A stretch of DNA of 64,000 nucleotides from Sagittula marina. GTDB lineage: Bacteria; Pseudomonadota; Alphaproteobacteria; Rhodobacterales; Rhodobacteraceae. The DNA lies in contig NZ_JACIEJ010000015.1 in assembly GCF_014196795.1 (NCBI RefSeq), forward strand, positions 1 through 64,000. The letters run 5' to 3'. A model generated the notes under the pieces. That model had not been told where the DNA came from, did not search any database, and saw nothing but the letters and a program-made list of their open reading frames with translations. Below are positions 53,612 to 62,945 of this stretch, one piece after another. A program made the translations under genes and the position numbers. How positions within the stretch are numbered: position 1 is the stretch's first letter; each line of letters opens with the position of its first letter.

Positions 53612-54001
53612 TCAGTCCTTTTTGGGCGAGAAACGGGCGTGAATCGGGGTGTCTTTCCAGCTCAGATCCGGATCGATCTGGCGAATTTCCAAAGACAGCG
53701 AAAAGTATGGTTCAGCTAACCGGTCGGCCAGGGCCTCTTGCGCGGCGGCAAAGATTTGACTGCCTGCAGCGTGAAGCACGTCACGGGTCCGCCCGGCGCC
53801 AACGGATAGGGTTAGCGCAACAAAATCGTTCTCCGGCAGCCCGTCTCCCACAAAAGCCATGTCCGCCTTGTGCGCGCGAACCCGAATGCCCGCCGTCGGA
53901 AAATCGTCCGAGGCGGCCAAGACATCATAAATCGTCCGGCATAGAAGGCGCAGACTCTCTGTCGACAAACCTTCCGAAAACTCCACGGTCATATGCGGCA
54001 T
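53612..54001 (-). CDS. hpaF: 5-carboxymethyl-2-hydroxymuconate delta-isomerase
   Basis: 129 residues from ATG 54001 with GGGGGAAG upstream; the longer frame runs into IS DNA. Tautomerase-superfamily fold: the N-terminal catalytic proline follows Met (MPHMTVEFSEGL). It isomerises 5-carboxymethyl-2-hydroxymuconate to the 2-oxo form. First gene of the operon. Genes for the next steps (decarboxylase hpaG, hydratase hpaH) and the hydroxylase hpaBC are not in the window. Confidence 0.9.
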   Translation of the reverse strand: MPHMTVEFSEGLSTESLRLLCRTIYDVLAASDDFPTAGIRVRAHKADMAFVGDGLPENDFVALTLSVGAGRTRDVLHAAGSQIFAAAQEALADRLAEPYFSLSLEIRQIDPDLSWKDTPIHARFSPKKD

Positions 54002-54017
54002 GATTCTTCCCCCTATA

Positions 54018-54049
54018 ATGAACATGTTAATCAATCGAGTTTTTGTCAA
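54018..54049 (-). promoter_or_regulatory. hpa operon promoter with candidate HpaR palindrome
   Basis: On the minus strand TTGACA (54049-54044) is followed after 17 bases by CATGTT, a weak -10, which overlaps the palindrome AACATGTT (54021-54028) within ATTAACATGTTCAT. This is 17 bases before the hpaF start codon. A MarR-type repressor bound here would block the promoter. Linking it to HpaR is inference. Confidence 0.5.
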
Positions 54050-54134
54050 CAGAAGTGCTGTAGCCGTCGGAAAGGCAAAGGCTGTTTCTGAATTATTAAG
54101 CAATTGCAACGCCATATGAGGTGAAAGCCATAAC

Positions 54135-54562
54135 GGCTTTGTTGCACAACGACCGTTTGGGGATTTATCTCGTGCACACAGCGTAACAGCTGGGATCCTG
54201 CGAAGTGCAAGGTCACGAATTCGTCGGCTTACAATGACACACTGAAATGAAGCGGATCGCTTGCGATCCGTTGATCGGAGCGGCATGTCATGGCGATGTC
54301 CCAAAGGGTTGATTCGATCCCTATAGGATGTGGGCACCACATCCGAGCGACAAGCGCGGTCGTCAACAGCAGTTCAGTAATACCCCTATGCTGCCCGAGT
54401 TGCTCGACCAAATCCCAACGCGACCAAGACCGCAGAAGCGTTCTGTCAAACGGCGTCTCCGCCGCTCGTCGCATACCTGGCACTGACGACGTAGGATAAA
54501 CCCTGCTTGGAATGGGGGCGGTCTGCCCCAAAGGCGGTTTTTTTAATAAAGCTATGTCAGCC
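54135..54562 (+). mobile_element. IS5-family remnant (internally deleted)
   Basis: Begins with GGCTTTGTTGCACAA, an IS5-family terminal repeat (54135-54149). It later carries a scrap of IS903-like transposase (LPELLDQIP at about 54391), then a decayed tail resembling positions 26-105 of this window (CATACCT...GGATAA) and ends near AATAAAGC (54554-54561). Only about 430 bases remain of an element of roughly 1 kb. Confidence 0.6.
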
Positions 54563-54574
54563 CCCCTCTCCGCA

Positions 54575-55250
54575 AAGGTCACGCGCCGACCGTCGCCGGC
54601 AACGCAGCAGCGAGGAACTGGCCCGGCGGGGTGCTGGCCTGAGGGTTGCGGGGCTGGCGGACAAACCTGCCCGGAAGCGGCTCATCCCGGGTGACCTGTA
54701 ACGCGTCTGGAAATGGGCACCTCACAAGTGTCGATCTTGCGGGACTTTCCGGCAATCCGGGTCTTAGCTGCAATCTCCGAGAAGCCAATCGACATTTGGC
54801 AGGCCCTCGAGCAACGCCCAGGCGTTGATGTAAACACGTACTTATCCGGCTGTGACGAAGAGGTCGCACGGGCGCTCTCGGCTGTGGCAGATGGCGTGCA
54901 GCTTGGTGTTCATGCCGGCCTCGGTTTGGTCTACCAAGCGTCCATGCTCCCCTTTGATGCCGGGCGCGTCCACTGCACGGAAGGGCATCCCACATGGTTA
55001 TCCCGAGAGTGGATCATCACGATTTTCGTCTCGCCATGCTCGGTGGCCAGACCGGCCATCATCCGTGCGAAGCTTCCATTTTCGCTCCACCGTTTCCAAC
55101 GACTATTTAGGGTCTTGTGTGTACCGTATTTTGCAGGCGCGTCGCTCAGCCACAGGAGACCAGAAATGTTCACCGCTCTATTCTCGAACAGTGGCTCACC
55201 ATGCCCCAAGAAGATCAGTGGGTTCTGGTCCTGGTGGTATTAATACGTCC
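54575..55250 (-). pseudogene. IS5-family (IS427-like) transposase, decayed
   Basis: The minus strand encodes SDAPAKYGTHKTLNSRWKRWSENGSF then ARMMAGLATEHGETKIVMI, the characteristic N-terminal third of IS427-type transposases. Further fragments in other frames follow (NTKLHAICHSRERP; FLAAALPATV near the end). Frameshifts and stops show it is dead. The N-terminal ORF spans 54931-55209. It abuts the IS remnant at 54135-54562, upstream of the hpa operon. Confidence 0.75.
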
Positions 55251-55519
55251 CCGAAAAAGACGATAACTTTCTCTTTGGCTTACAAAGAATGTGCCGCGAC
55301 AGTAGCACCGATACGCTGTGCGCGGACGCCTCTGACACAGTTTCACGCGTTTGGTGAAAGCGCCTATTGACCATTTCACCCGAACCAATGGCGCGCACTG
55401 TCCAAACCTCACGCCCCATGCCCGCATTTGCAAAGCGGGCATTCAAGGATCGGTGGGGACAGCTCGGCGCAGCGTGCCAGATGGAAGCACTGAACGCCTG
55501 AAATCGCTAAAGGATCGGT

Positions 55520-56005
55520 CTACCGGTCCGTGTGCGGCATGTATCCCACGAAGGAACAGACTTTCCAGCGGCCGTCAGCCTTGCGCAGCGAAAAAACCGA
55601 CTGCCAACCGTAAGGTTCTTCACTGCCGCCCTTCAGGGGCGTGCTGCCGTTGAAAACCTTGTGCAGGATAGCTGTAGTATCATTCTGGAATTCGATACGC
55701 TTTACCCTCGCCCCCGCGAACATCGCGTCTCGCAGCCTGTCCGGGGCGGCCCTATCGCGGGTCTCGGCGGACATGCGCAGCCATGTGTCGCGGTAGGCCG
55801 CGAGATCGGGAAACCCTATGGTCCATTTGGCGGGGTCGTGACTGTGATGGGCGTCAAAGGCCATAAAACGCTCAGCGTCGAAATCCTGCGCCACGGCCTC
55901 CCAATCGCCAGCGATAAAGGCGTCAATATCAACGCGCATATGGGTCTCCCAGATGGCATGACGCTCACCGTCATCTAGGGGGAAAGGGTTTTCAGTGGGT
56001 TTCAT
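55520..56005 (-). CDS. NTF2/SnoaL-like protein of unknown function
   Basis: 161 residues from ATG 56005 (MKPTENPFPLDDGERHA), with GGGAATT upstream; the longer frame reads through IS DNA. The pattern of a long N-terminal helix, WEAVAQDFDAERFMAFDAHHSHDP, and repeated beta segments ending GRWKVCSFVGYMP fits the SnoaL/NTF2-like fold, often found with aromatic or steroid metabolism. No catalytic residues can be assigned. It stands alone between IS remnants, so it may be a survivor of a disrupted operon. Confidence 0.7.
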   Translation of the reverse strand: MKPTENPFPLDDGERHAIWETHMRVDIDAFIAGDWEAVAQDFDAERFMAFDAHHSHDPAKWTIGFPDLAAYRDTWLRMSAETRDRAAPDRLRDAMFAGARVKRIEFQNDTTAILHKVFNGSTPLKGGSEEPYGWQSVFSLRKADGRWKVCSFVGYMPHTDR

Positions 56006-56039
56006 TGGTAATTCCCTTTTTATCGGTTTTTGCCCGTTG

Positions 56040-56209
56040 CCGGGCGGGGCATGGCGCGGCACTTCGACCGGCAGGTCGCGGAGACCCAAATCCGCATCGC
56101 TGTGCTAAACCGTTACACAGCTCCCGGCATCCCAGTCAAAGGGCCCTTAGGATAAGTCCCTCCGGGGAAAGGGGAACCTCGACCTTCAGCCGATTTGTGC
56201 AACAGAGCC
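56040..56209 (+). mobile_element. IS5-family 3' end (transposase tail plus terminal repeat)
   Basis: The plus strand reads MARHFDRQVAETQIRIAVLN then RYTAPGIPVKGPLG and TAA at 56152-56154, the C-terminus of an IS903-like transposase. TTTGTGCAACAGAGCC at 56194-56209 is an exact IS5-type terminal repeat. The rest of the element is gone; it was cut at about 56040, next to the NTF2-like gene. Same layout as 2-105. Confidence 0.75.
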
Positions 56210-56222
56210 GATTGAAGATGAA

Positions 56223-56345
56223 ATGATTGAGAAGATCGAAGACATTCTGAACGACTCCAATATCGCGCCGCGGCTTGAAAAAATTTTCGATCACATGCAG
56301 TACCAGAAGGTCAGGTATAGCCCGCAAACCTGCTCATATGCGTGA
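56223..56345 (+). pseudogene. Possible 3' remnant of a gene truncated by the IS
   Basis: Directly after the IS terminal repeat an open frame of 40 codons (IEKIEDILNDSNIAPRLEKI ... YSPQTCSYA) runs to TGA 56343-56345. Its composition looks like real protein, unlike the shadows around it, but there is no ribosome site. It may be the C-terminal end of a gene interrupted by the IS insertion. I do not recognise the family. Confidence 0.35.
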
Positions 56346-56357
56346 CGAAGAAAAGCG

Positions 56358-56718
56358 GTGATTGATCTGACATCTTCCGCATCGAACGTCCATGGTGCTA
56401 CCGCCCATGACGCGCTGCTCGACTGGGGGCCGCAGTCCCAAGTGGTCGACAATGCGTCCCTTTTCAGCGGTCGGCTCTCGTACAGGGGGACGAACAATTC
56501 GTCGCATAGCGAGATCTGGGAGTGCACCCCGGGCTCTGGCATATCACCTTACGCGCGACGAATTCTGCCACGTCGTCAAAGGGAGCGTAATCTATCGCCG
56601 CGAAGATGGAGAAGAGGTAATCTAGGCAGGTACCGGCACGTGTGTGTTGTTTCCGGCAGGCTGGGGAGGCACGATTGAGATCACAGAACCCTTGCGCAAC
56701 ATCTACATGTTGGTCTGA
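56358..56718 (+). pseudogene. Cupin (DUF861-type) pseudogene
   Basis: The first frame (GTG 56358) gives WGPQSQVVDNASLFSGRLSY; near 56520 the reading shifts to a second frame with AYHLTRDEFCHVVKGSVIYRREDGEEVI. A TAG at 56623-56625 interrupts it, and the same frame continues GTGTCVLFPAGWGGTIEITE to TGA 56718. Together these form a complete RmlC-like cupin of about 115 residues broken by one frameshift and one nonsense codon. The next gene is an intact relative. Confidence 0.75.
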
Positions 56719-56731
56719 ATTGGAGAGAGAC

Positions 56732-57076
56732 TTGAAAGCACCCGCAATGCACAGGCCACTGGACATTACCGAAGCGATGGATTGGGAAAGCATCCGGACC
56801 ATGATCGGGGGCGAAAGCCATGTTTCTGGCAAGGCCCTGCACAAAGGTTCCGATGGCCAGAGCGAATGCGGTCTGTGGATCTGTACGCCCGACAAATGGG
56901 AGTACCATATGACCCGCGACGAAGTCTGCCACTTTCTGGAAGGCCGCGGCACCTACTCAAACGCTTCTGGAGATGTGATTGAGTCCACGCCAGACTCTGC
57001 GGGATTGTTCCCCAAAGGTTGGCAAGGAGCCAGCCCCGTTCATGTGACTGTGAAGAAGGTCTGCACGATCCGATGA
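56732..57076 (+). CDS. Cupin-fold protein (DUF861 type)
   Basis: 114 residues if translation starts at TTG 56732 (GGAGAG four bases upstream); ATG 56747 gives 109. A single cupin domain with WEYHMTRDEVCHFLEGRGTYSN and LFPKGWQGASPVHVTVKK, the two half-motifs of DUF861 cupins. Its substrate is unknown. It overlaps the following phosphotransferase by four bases (ATGA), so the two probably act together. It is a paralogue of the broken cupin just upstream. Confidence 0.75.
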   Translation: MKAPAMHRPLDITEAMDWESIRTMIGGESHVSGKALHKGSDGQSECGLWICTPDKWEYHMTRDEVCHFLEGRGTYSNASGDVIESTPDSAGLFPKGWQGASPVHVTVKKVCTIR

Positions 57077-58137
57077 CCCAGACGACGTCTAAATCCCTTG
57101 GCGCAGGAAACCTGCGTACTGCGGCGGCCGCGTTTTTAGGATCACATGGCTTGGGGAGCGCCCGATTGGAGGCCTTCACCGCCGATGCCTCCACCCGCAG
57201 CTACTACCGTGTGGTAGGGCGCGACCTGCTGCTGATGGATGACCAGTTCGACCTGCCGGGCTTTGCCGCCTTCATAATGATTTCGTCGCACCTGAACGGA
57301 TTGGGGCTGTCGGCACCGAGAGTCTGGCATGCGGAACATGAGGAAGGGCTGGCACTGCTGGAGGATTTCGGCGATGCGACCTATGCGACTTGCCTCGCCC
57401 GTGGGCTTGATGAGAAAGCCCTGTATGAGTTGGCGGTTGACGCCCTTCTCAAGCTTCACCACGCCCCAGAGGGTCGGCAGATCGACCGCCCGGCCTACGA
57501 CATGCAAGTGTATCTTGATGAGCTATCGACTTTCTCGCATTGGTTCGCGCCTGCGGTTGCGCCCGGACTGGACACAGAGGCGTTTGATGTCGCTTTTCGT
57601 GCGCTTTGGGAAACTGCGCTCACGCCTGTTGCCGGGCGTCACGAAACGTTGGTTCTGCGGGATTTCCACGTCGACAATCTGATGCTTCTTTCGGATCGGA
57701 CGGACGCGGCGCGCTGCGGTTTGCTGGACTTTCAGGACGCCTTGCGCGGGCCTTGTGAATACGATCTGCTTTCTCTTTTGCAGGACGCCCGTCGCGACTT
57801 GATGCCAGGCTTGGAAGAGCAGCTTCTCGATCAATATTGCGCCGATGCGCCGGAATGGCTGGGACATGACGCCGACATCCGCGCAAGGTATCACCTCTTG
57901 GCTGCGCAGCGGCACGCGCGCATTCTCGGCGTCTTCGTGCGCCTGTGTCGTCGCGACGCGAAGCCACGCTACCTCGCGTTTATGCCGCGCGTTCTGAGCC
58001 AGTTCCGTACCGCGCTGCACGCGGCTCAGCTCACCGAAATCTCAAGCTTTCTCGATCACGCGCTGCCCGATTGGGGACAAGTTGGAGGAACGCTTCACAA
58101 GACACTTTCACCCAAAACCGGACCTGCAAATGGCTGA
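57073..58137 (+). CDS. APH-family phosphotransferase (sugar/amino-sugar kinase-like)
   Basis: 354 residues from ATG 57073, overlapping the cupin stop. Aminoglycoside-phosphotransferase fold: ADASTRSYYRVVGRDLLLMDD at about 35-55 (nucleotide loop), LRDFHVDNLML near 198 (catalytic Asp, HxDxxxxN) and LLDFQDALRGPCEYDLLSLLQDAR near 222 (DxD metal site). It resembles AmgK-type anomeric kinases of alphaproteobacteria, but those usually sit beside tsaE and a nucleotidyltransferase, absent here. The cupin link suggests a different or additional substrate. Confidence 0.75.
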   Translation: MTQTTSKSLGAGNLRTAAAAFLGSHGLGSARLEAFTADASTRSYYRVVGRDLLLMDDQFDLPGFAAFIMISSHLNGLGLSAPRVWHAEHEEGLALLEDFGDATYATCLARGLDEKALYELAVDALLKLHHAPEGRQIDRPAYDMQVYLDELSTFSHWFAPAVAPGLDTEAFDVAFRALWETALTPVAGRHETLVLRDFHVDNLMLLSDRTDAARCGLLDFQDALRGPCEYDLLSLLQDARRDLMPGLEEQLLDQYCADAPEWLGHDADIRARYHLLAAQRHARILGVFVRLCRRDAKPRYLAFMPRVLSQFRTALHAAQLTEISSFLDHALPDWGQVGGTLHKTLSPKTGPANG

Positions 58138-58244
58138 CACGCTTTCACCTTCCTGTCTGGCGCGTGCATTCATTCCGACCGAGGGTCCGAAGCGCAGTCA
58201 CCTGTCCGGCCACGCTGGAAACCGTCGGTCACTTTGGCGCGCCG

Positions 58245-58463
58245 ACGGCAGGTCACGTCGAGGACGTCTCTGACCGTGTGAATGCCGCGCAAAAGCTCTG
58301 CCGCAAAATGAATTGTAAATGCCGGACGAAGTTCCCTCACAGCGTGGCGGATGCCATGGAACGCGCCGACGTGACTGATATCGCGACTGTGATGTCGCGC
58401 GAAATCGGCAAACCCAACGCCAATGAAGACATTACCAACATCCCGCCCGTGTTTCGCTATTAA
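58245..58463 (+). pseudogene. Aldehyde dehydrogenase fragment, decayed
   Basis: The frame carries RVNAAQKLCRKMN, then VADAMERADVTDIATVMSREI, GKPNANEDITNIPPVFRY, which follows the N-terminal region of NAD-dependent aldehyde dehydrogenases (consensus near ...AIEARADELAxxMSxExGKP...EGDIGNVVPVFRYYA). It stops at TAA just where the family continues, and the catalytic part is missing. Only a scrambled remnant follows to about 58650. Confidence 0.55.
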
Positions 58464-58479
58464 AGCGCGACGGCCCGCG

Positions 58480-58900
58480 ATGATGCGGACCAAATCGAGG
58501 CATCAATGGAGACGGGCTTTCTCCACCAGCAAACCTATGCGCCGCAGTCCTGCTGGTCGCCACCGTAGAGGCCAAGGCGCTTTATGTCACCGGCGTGAAT
58601 ACAAGCGAAGTACTCGAACGCAGTCATCGCCTTGCGCACCAGCGAGGGAGCGTGACCATGATCAAGCTTTCGCACCGGTTCGCCGACACCGCGTTCGCGC
58701 CCTTCTGCCCCCTTTTCGAGAAGGGCCGGGCATGGCCGTGGCTATGCCATTTGCCTGGATCTACCTTCCTTTCCTGATCGGGCCGTTCACCCACTCGGGG
58801 CGAAAGTAGGTCTCTCTTTAGGCCTTTTCCCCATCGGGAGGATTGGAAACGTGCGGCGTGTGGTTTCGCTACAATCGGCATTATTCGGCTAAGTGACTAA
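58480..58900. other. Stretch without a recognisable gene before the paa operon
   Basis: About 420 bases with short open frames only. The first part may be further decay of the aldehyde dehydrogenase remnant. After 58890 the DNA becomes AT-rich and forms the paa promoter region. Confidence 0.4.
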
Positions 58901-58999
58901 AATATATATAGATTTCACCTCATCCAAAAGCATCACACAAAACTACAGAAATAATTTTACATGTGATGCTTTGTCGACTAACCTGCATTTGACACAGGT
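58895..58999 (+). promoter_or_regulatory. paa operon control region with perfect 11-bp inverted repeat
   Basis: An AT-rich stretch (AAATATATATAG) precedes AAAGCATCACA (58927-58937), which is repeated in perfect inverted form as TGTGATGCTTT (58962-58972), 24 bases apart. This is either a paired operator or a long hairpin. A TTGACA lies at 58989-58994 and ACCTG-N9-CAGGT at 58981-58999. It is directly upstream of the thiolase gene, so it is a good candidate for phenylacetyl-CoA-responsive repression. Confidence 0.5.
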
Positions 59000-59026
59000 G
59001 TTTAACCGCACGGAGGAGGAGATGTC

Positions 59027-60232
<1,206 letters not shown>

Positions 60233-60252
60233 AACGCAAAAGGAACTGACCG

Positions 60253-61245
60253 ATGTATGCACAAATGGTAGAATCCGAAGGCAACCGTGGTGATCTGACC
60301 GCACAGGAGCGCGCGTTTCAGGATCGCATCGACGCAGGCGAGAAGATCGAGCCAAAGGAGTGGATGCCCGAGGGTTATCGCAAGACCCTGATACGCCAGA
60401 TGGGTCAGCACGCGCACTCTGAAATTGTCGGCCAGCTGCCGGAAGGCAACTGGATCACTCGTGCGCCAACACTCGAACGCAAGGCAATCCTGCTGGCCAA
60501 GGTTCAGGATGAAGCGGGCCACGGTTTGTACCTGTATTCGGCAGCCGAGACTTTGGGCGTTACGAGGGATGAGCTGTTTGAGGCCCTGCATTCGGGCAAG
60601 ATGAAGTATTCCTCGATCTTCAACTACCCAACGCTGACCTGGGCGGACATGGGGGCAGTCGGCTGGTTAGTCGATGGCGCAGCCATCATGAACCAGGTGC
60701 CGCTGCAACGCACATCCTATGGGCCGTATTCCCGAGCGATGATCCGTATCTGCAAGGAGGAATCCTTTCATCAACGGCAGGGCTACGCGATCATGATGAA
60801 GATGGCCGCAGGGACGCCTGAGCAAAAGGAGATGGCGCAGGATGCGCTGAACCGCTTCTGGTATCCGGCGCTGATGATGTTTGGCCCCTCGGACAAGGAT
60901 TCAGTTCACTCCGAACAGTCGATGGCGTGGAAGATCAAGATGAACACCAATGACGAGTTGCGTCAGAAGTTCGTCAACGAAACAGTGCCGCAAGCAGAGC
61001 TTCTGGGTCTGACTGTGCCGGACGAGAACCTGACCTATGATGAGCAAACCGGCGACTACAGTTTCAGCGAACCCGATTGGGCCGAGTTCTTTGAGGTGAT
61101 CAAAGGTAACGGCCCCTGCAACCGTGAGCGCCTGCAGGCGCGCCGCGATGCTTGGAGCGAAGGCGAATGGTTCCGCGACGGTCTGACCGCCTATGCCGAG
61201 AAATCCGCGAAACGCCGCGCCGCTGCCGCGCTGGCGGCCGAATAA
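60253..61245 (+). CDS. paaA: Phenylacetyl-CoA 1,2-epoxidase catalytic subunit A
   Basis: 330 residues. A di-iron ferritin-like subunit: ligand motifs in [17 protein letters not shown] (about 77-93) and [11 protein letters not shown] (about 172-182). With PaaC (structural), PaaB and the reductase PaaE it epoxidises the ring of phenylacetyl-CoA using O2. 20 bases after the thiolase and 11 before paaB. Confidence 0.96.
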   Translation: MYAQMVESEGNRGDLTAQERAFQDRIDAGEKIEPKEWMPEGYRKTLIRQMGQHAHSEIVGQLPEGNWITRAPTLERKAILLAKVQDEAGHGLYLYSAAETLGVTRDELFEALHSGKMKYSSIFNYPTLTWADMGAVGWLVDGAAIMNQVPLQRTSYGPYSRAMIRICKEESFHQRQGYAIMMKMAAGTPEQKEMAQDALNRFWYPALMMFGPSDKDSVHSEQSMAWKIKMNTNDELRQKFVNETVPQAELLGLTVPDENLTYDEQTGDYSFSEPDWAEFFEVIKGNGPCNRERLQARRDAWSEGEWFRDGLTAYAEKSAKRRAAAALAAE

Positions 61246-61256
61246 GGACGAAAACC

Positions 61257-61559
61257 ATGACCGATACCGCGAAACCCCGCAAGGAATGGCCGCTATGGGA
61301 GATCTTTGTGCGGAGCCAGAACGGGCTGAATCACCGTCACGTGGGCAGCCTGCATGCGACCGACGCTGAAATGGCTATCAACAACGCCCGCGATGTCTAT
61401 ACCCGCCGCAAGGAGGGTGTGTCGCTTTGGGTGGTTGAGAGCAAGCATATCACGGCCTCCAGTCCTTCGGCGAAAGGTCCACTGTTCGATCCCGCCGACG
61501 ACAAGACGTATCGCCACCCGACATTCTATGACATCCCCGATGAAGCGGGGCATATGTGA
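61257..61559 (+). CDS. paaB: Phenylacetyl-CoA epoxidase subunit B
   Basis: 100 residues from ATG 61257. The small bridging subunit: WPLWEIFVRSQNGLNHRHVGSLHA, MAINNARDVYTRRKEGVSLWVV and YRHPTFYDIPDEAGHM are typical. PaaB stabilises the PaaAC complex. AAGGACG precedes the ATG. Its stop overlaps the start of paaC. Confidence 0.95.
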   Translation: MTDTAKPRKEWPLWEIFVRSQNGLNHRHVGSLHATDAEMAINNARDVYTRRKEGVSLWVVESKHITASSPSAKGPLFDPADDKTYRHPTFYDIPDEAGHM

Positions 61560-62416
61560 TGTCTTCACCCTCTGACATGAACACGGGCGACGTCGTTGAG
61601 CTCGCCGCGAAAGAGGCCGCCCAGCAGGATGTCCCCGATCATCACGTGACAGATGTTGCGCTGAAGCCCGCGTTTTTCGACTGGCTCTGCCGGATGGGGG
61701 ACACGACGCTGATCCTCGGACACCGCACGTCTGAATGGTGCGGCCACGGACCTGCACTGGAAGAAGACATCGCTCAGGCGAATATCGCGCTGGACCTGAT
61801 TGGGCACACGCAAATGTGGCTGGGGCTGGCGGCAGAGGTCGAAGATGAGGGTCGCACCGCCGACACCTTGGCCTATCTGCGCGATGCGATGAAATTCCGC
61901 AATCTGTTGCTGGTCGAGTTGCCCAAGGGCGACATGGCCGTCACGATCATGCGGCAGTTTCTTTTTGACGCCTGGCACCACGATTATCTTGGGAAGCTGA
62001 CTGGATCGAGCAGTCCGCGGGTTGCCGAAATTGCGGCCAAGGCCTTGAAAGAGGTGACATACCACTTGGAACGTTCGTCCGATCTGGTCGTGCGTCTGGG
62101 CGATGGCACCGACGCCAGCCGGCGCCGGATGCAGGATGCGCTGGAACTCCTTTGGCCCTACACGGGCGAAATGTTCGTCTCCGACGAGGTTGACCGTGCC
62201 ATTGCCGAAGCGGGTATTGCCCCGCTGGTAGAGGACTTGCACGCCGACTGGACCGAAACCGTCACCGAGATCCTGAAAGAAGCGACGTTGGAGCTCCCCT
62301 CCGGCACCGCATATGCCCAAAAAGGTGGCCGCACCGGTCGTCATACCGAACATCTCGGCTTCGTTCTGGCAGAGATGCAGTTCCTGCAGCGCGCCTATCC
62401 CGGAGCAAGCTGGTGA
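61559..62416 (+). CDS. paaC: Phenylacetyl-CoA epoxidase subunit C
   Basis: 285 residues from ATG 61559, sharing one base with the paaB stop; GTG 61556 is an alternative. A ferritin-like structural partner of PaaA that lacks a full set of di-iron ligands in the family. WCGHGPALEEDIAQANIALDLIGHTQMWL near 65-90 and LLVELPKGDMAVTIMRQFLFDAW near 120 are conserved. The stop overlaps the paaD GTG. Confidence 0.95.
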   Translation: MSSPSDMNTGDVVELAAKEAAQQDVPDHHVTDVALKPAFFDWLCRMGDTTLILGHRTSEWCGHGPALEEDIAQANIALDLIGHTQMWLGLAAEVEDEGRTADTLAYLRDAMKFRNLLLVELPKGDMAVTIMRQFLFDAWHHDYLGKLTGSSSPRVAEIAAKALKEVTYHLERSSDLVVRLGDGTDASRRRMQDALELLWPYTGEMFVSDEVDRAIAEAGIAPLVEDLHADWTETVTEILKEATLELPSGTAYAQKGGRTGRHTEHLGFVLAEMQFLQRAYPGASW

Positions 62417-62934
62417 CGACGACACTGCCGTCGGTAGATCAGGTCTGGGGCTGGTTGGCGGAGGTGCCGGACCCCGAGATCCCGGTGATTTCGGTCACCG
62501 ATCTGGGAATCGTGCGCGAGGTCTTCTTTGAGGGCGATACGCTCGTGGTTGCGGTCACTCCGACGTATTCGGGGTGCCCGGCCATGGCCGTGATCGATAT
62601 CGACATTCAGTCACACTTGGCAACAAAAGGCCTGCATTCGGTGCGGCTGGACCGTCGACTGTCGCCGCCGTGGACGACCGACTGGATCACTGAAGAAGCG
62701 CGCGAGAAATTACGGGACTACGGTATCGCGCCTCCAATTGACGGCACCGCTGGCACCGACGTCATGGCCGCGCGTGCGGCGCGCATGTCAGGCACGTCCA
62801 ATCTGGTCGTAAGTTGCCCACGATGTGGATCGGCCGCGACCGAGAAGGTCAGCCAATTCGGGTCGACGCCGTGCAAGGCCGCCTATCGCTGTACTGACTG
62901 TCTTGAGCCGTTCGACTACTTCAAATGTATCTGA
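62413..62934 (+). CDS. paaD: PaaD, phenylacetyl-CoA epoxidase maturation protein
   Basis: 173 residues, GTG start overlapping paaC (GTGA). N-terminal DUF59/MIP18 domain (VPDPEIPVISVTDLGIVREV) and a C-terminal zinc-ribbon-like part with cysteines in VVSCPRCGS and YRCTDCLEPF. PaaD belongs to the SUF-associated Fe-S assembly family and is thought to help build the iron-sulfur or di-iron centre of the epoxidase. Confidence 0.94.
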   Translation: MTTTLPSVDQVWGWLAEVPDPEIPVISVTDLGIVREVFFEGDTLVVAVTPTYSGCPAMAVIDIDIQSHLATKGLHSVRLDRRLSPPWTTDWITEEAREKLRDYGIAPPIDGTAGTDVMAARAARMSGTSNLVVSCPRCGSAATEKVSQFGSTPCKAAYRCTDCLEPFDYFKCI

Positions 62935-62945
62935 GGATCTGACCA

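Noticed and set aside
55419-55441. Hairpin GCCCGC/GCGGGC as terminator of the NTF2-like gene
   Set aside because: Stem is good but there is no T run in the direction of that gene and it lies 80 bases away; not enough support.
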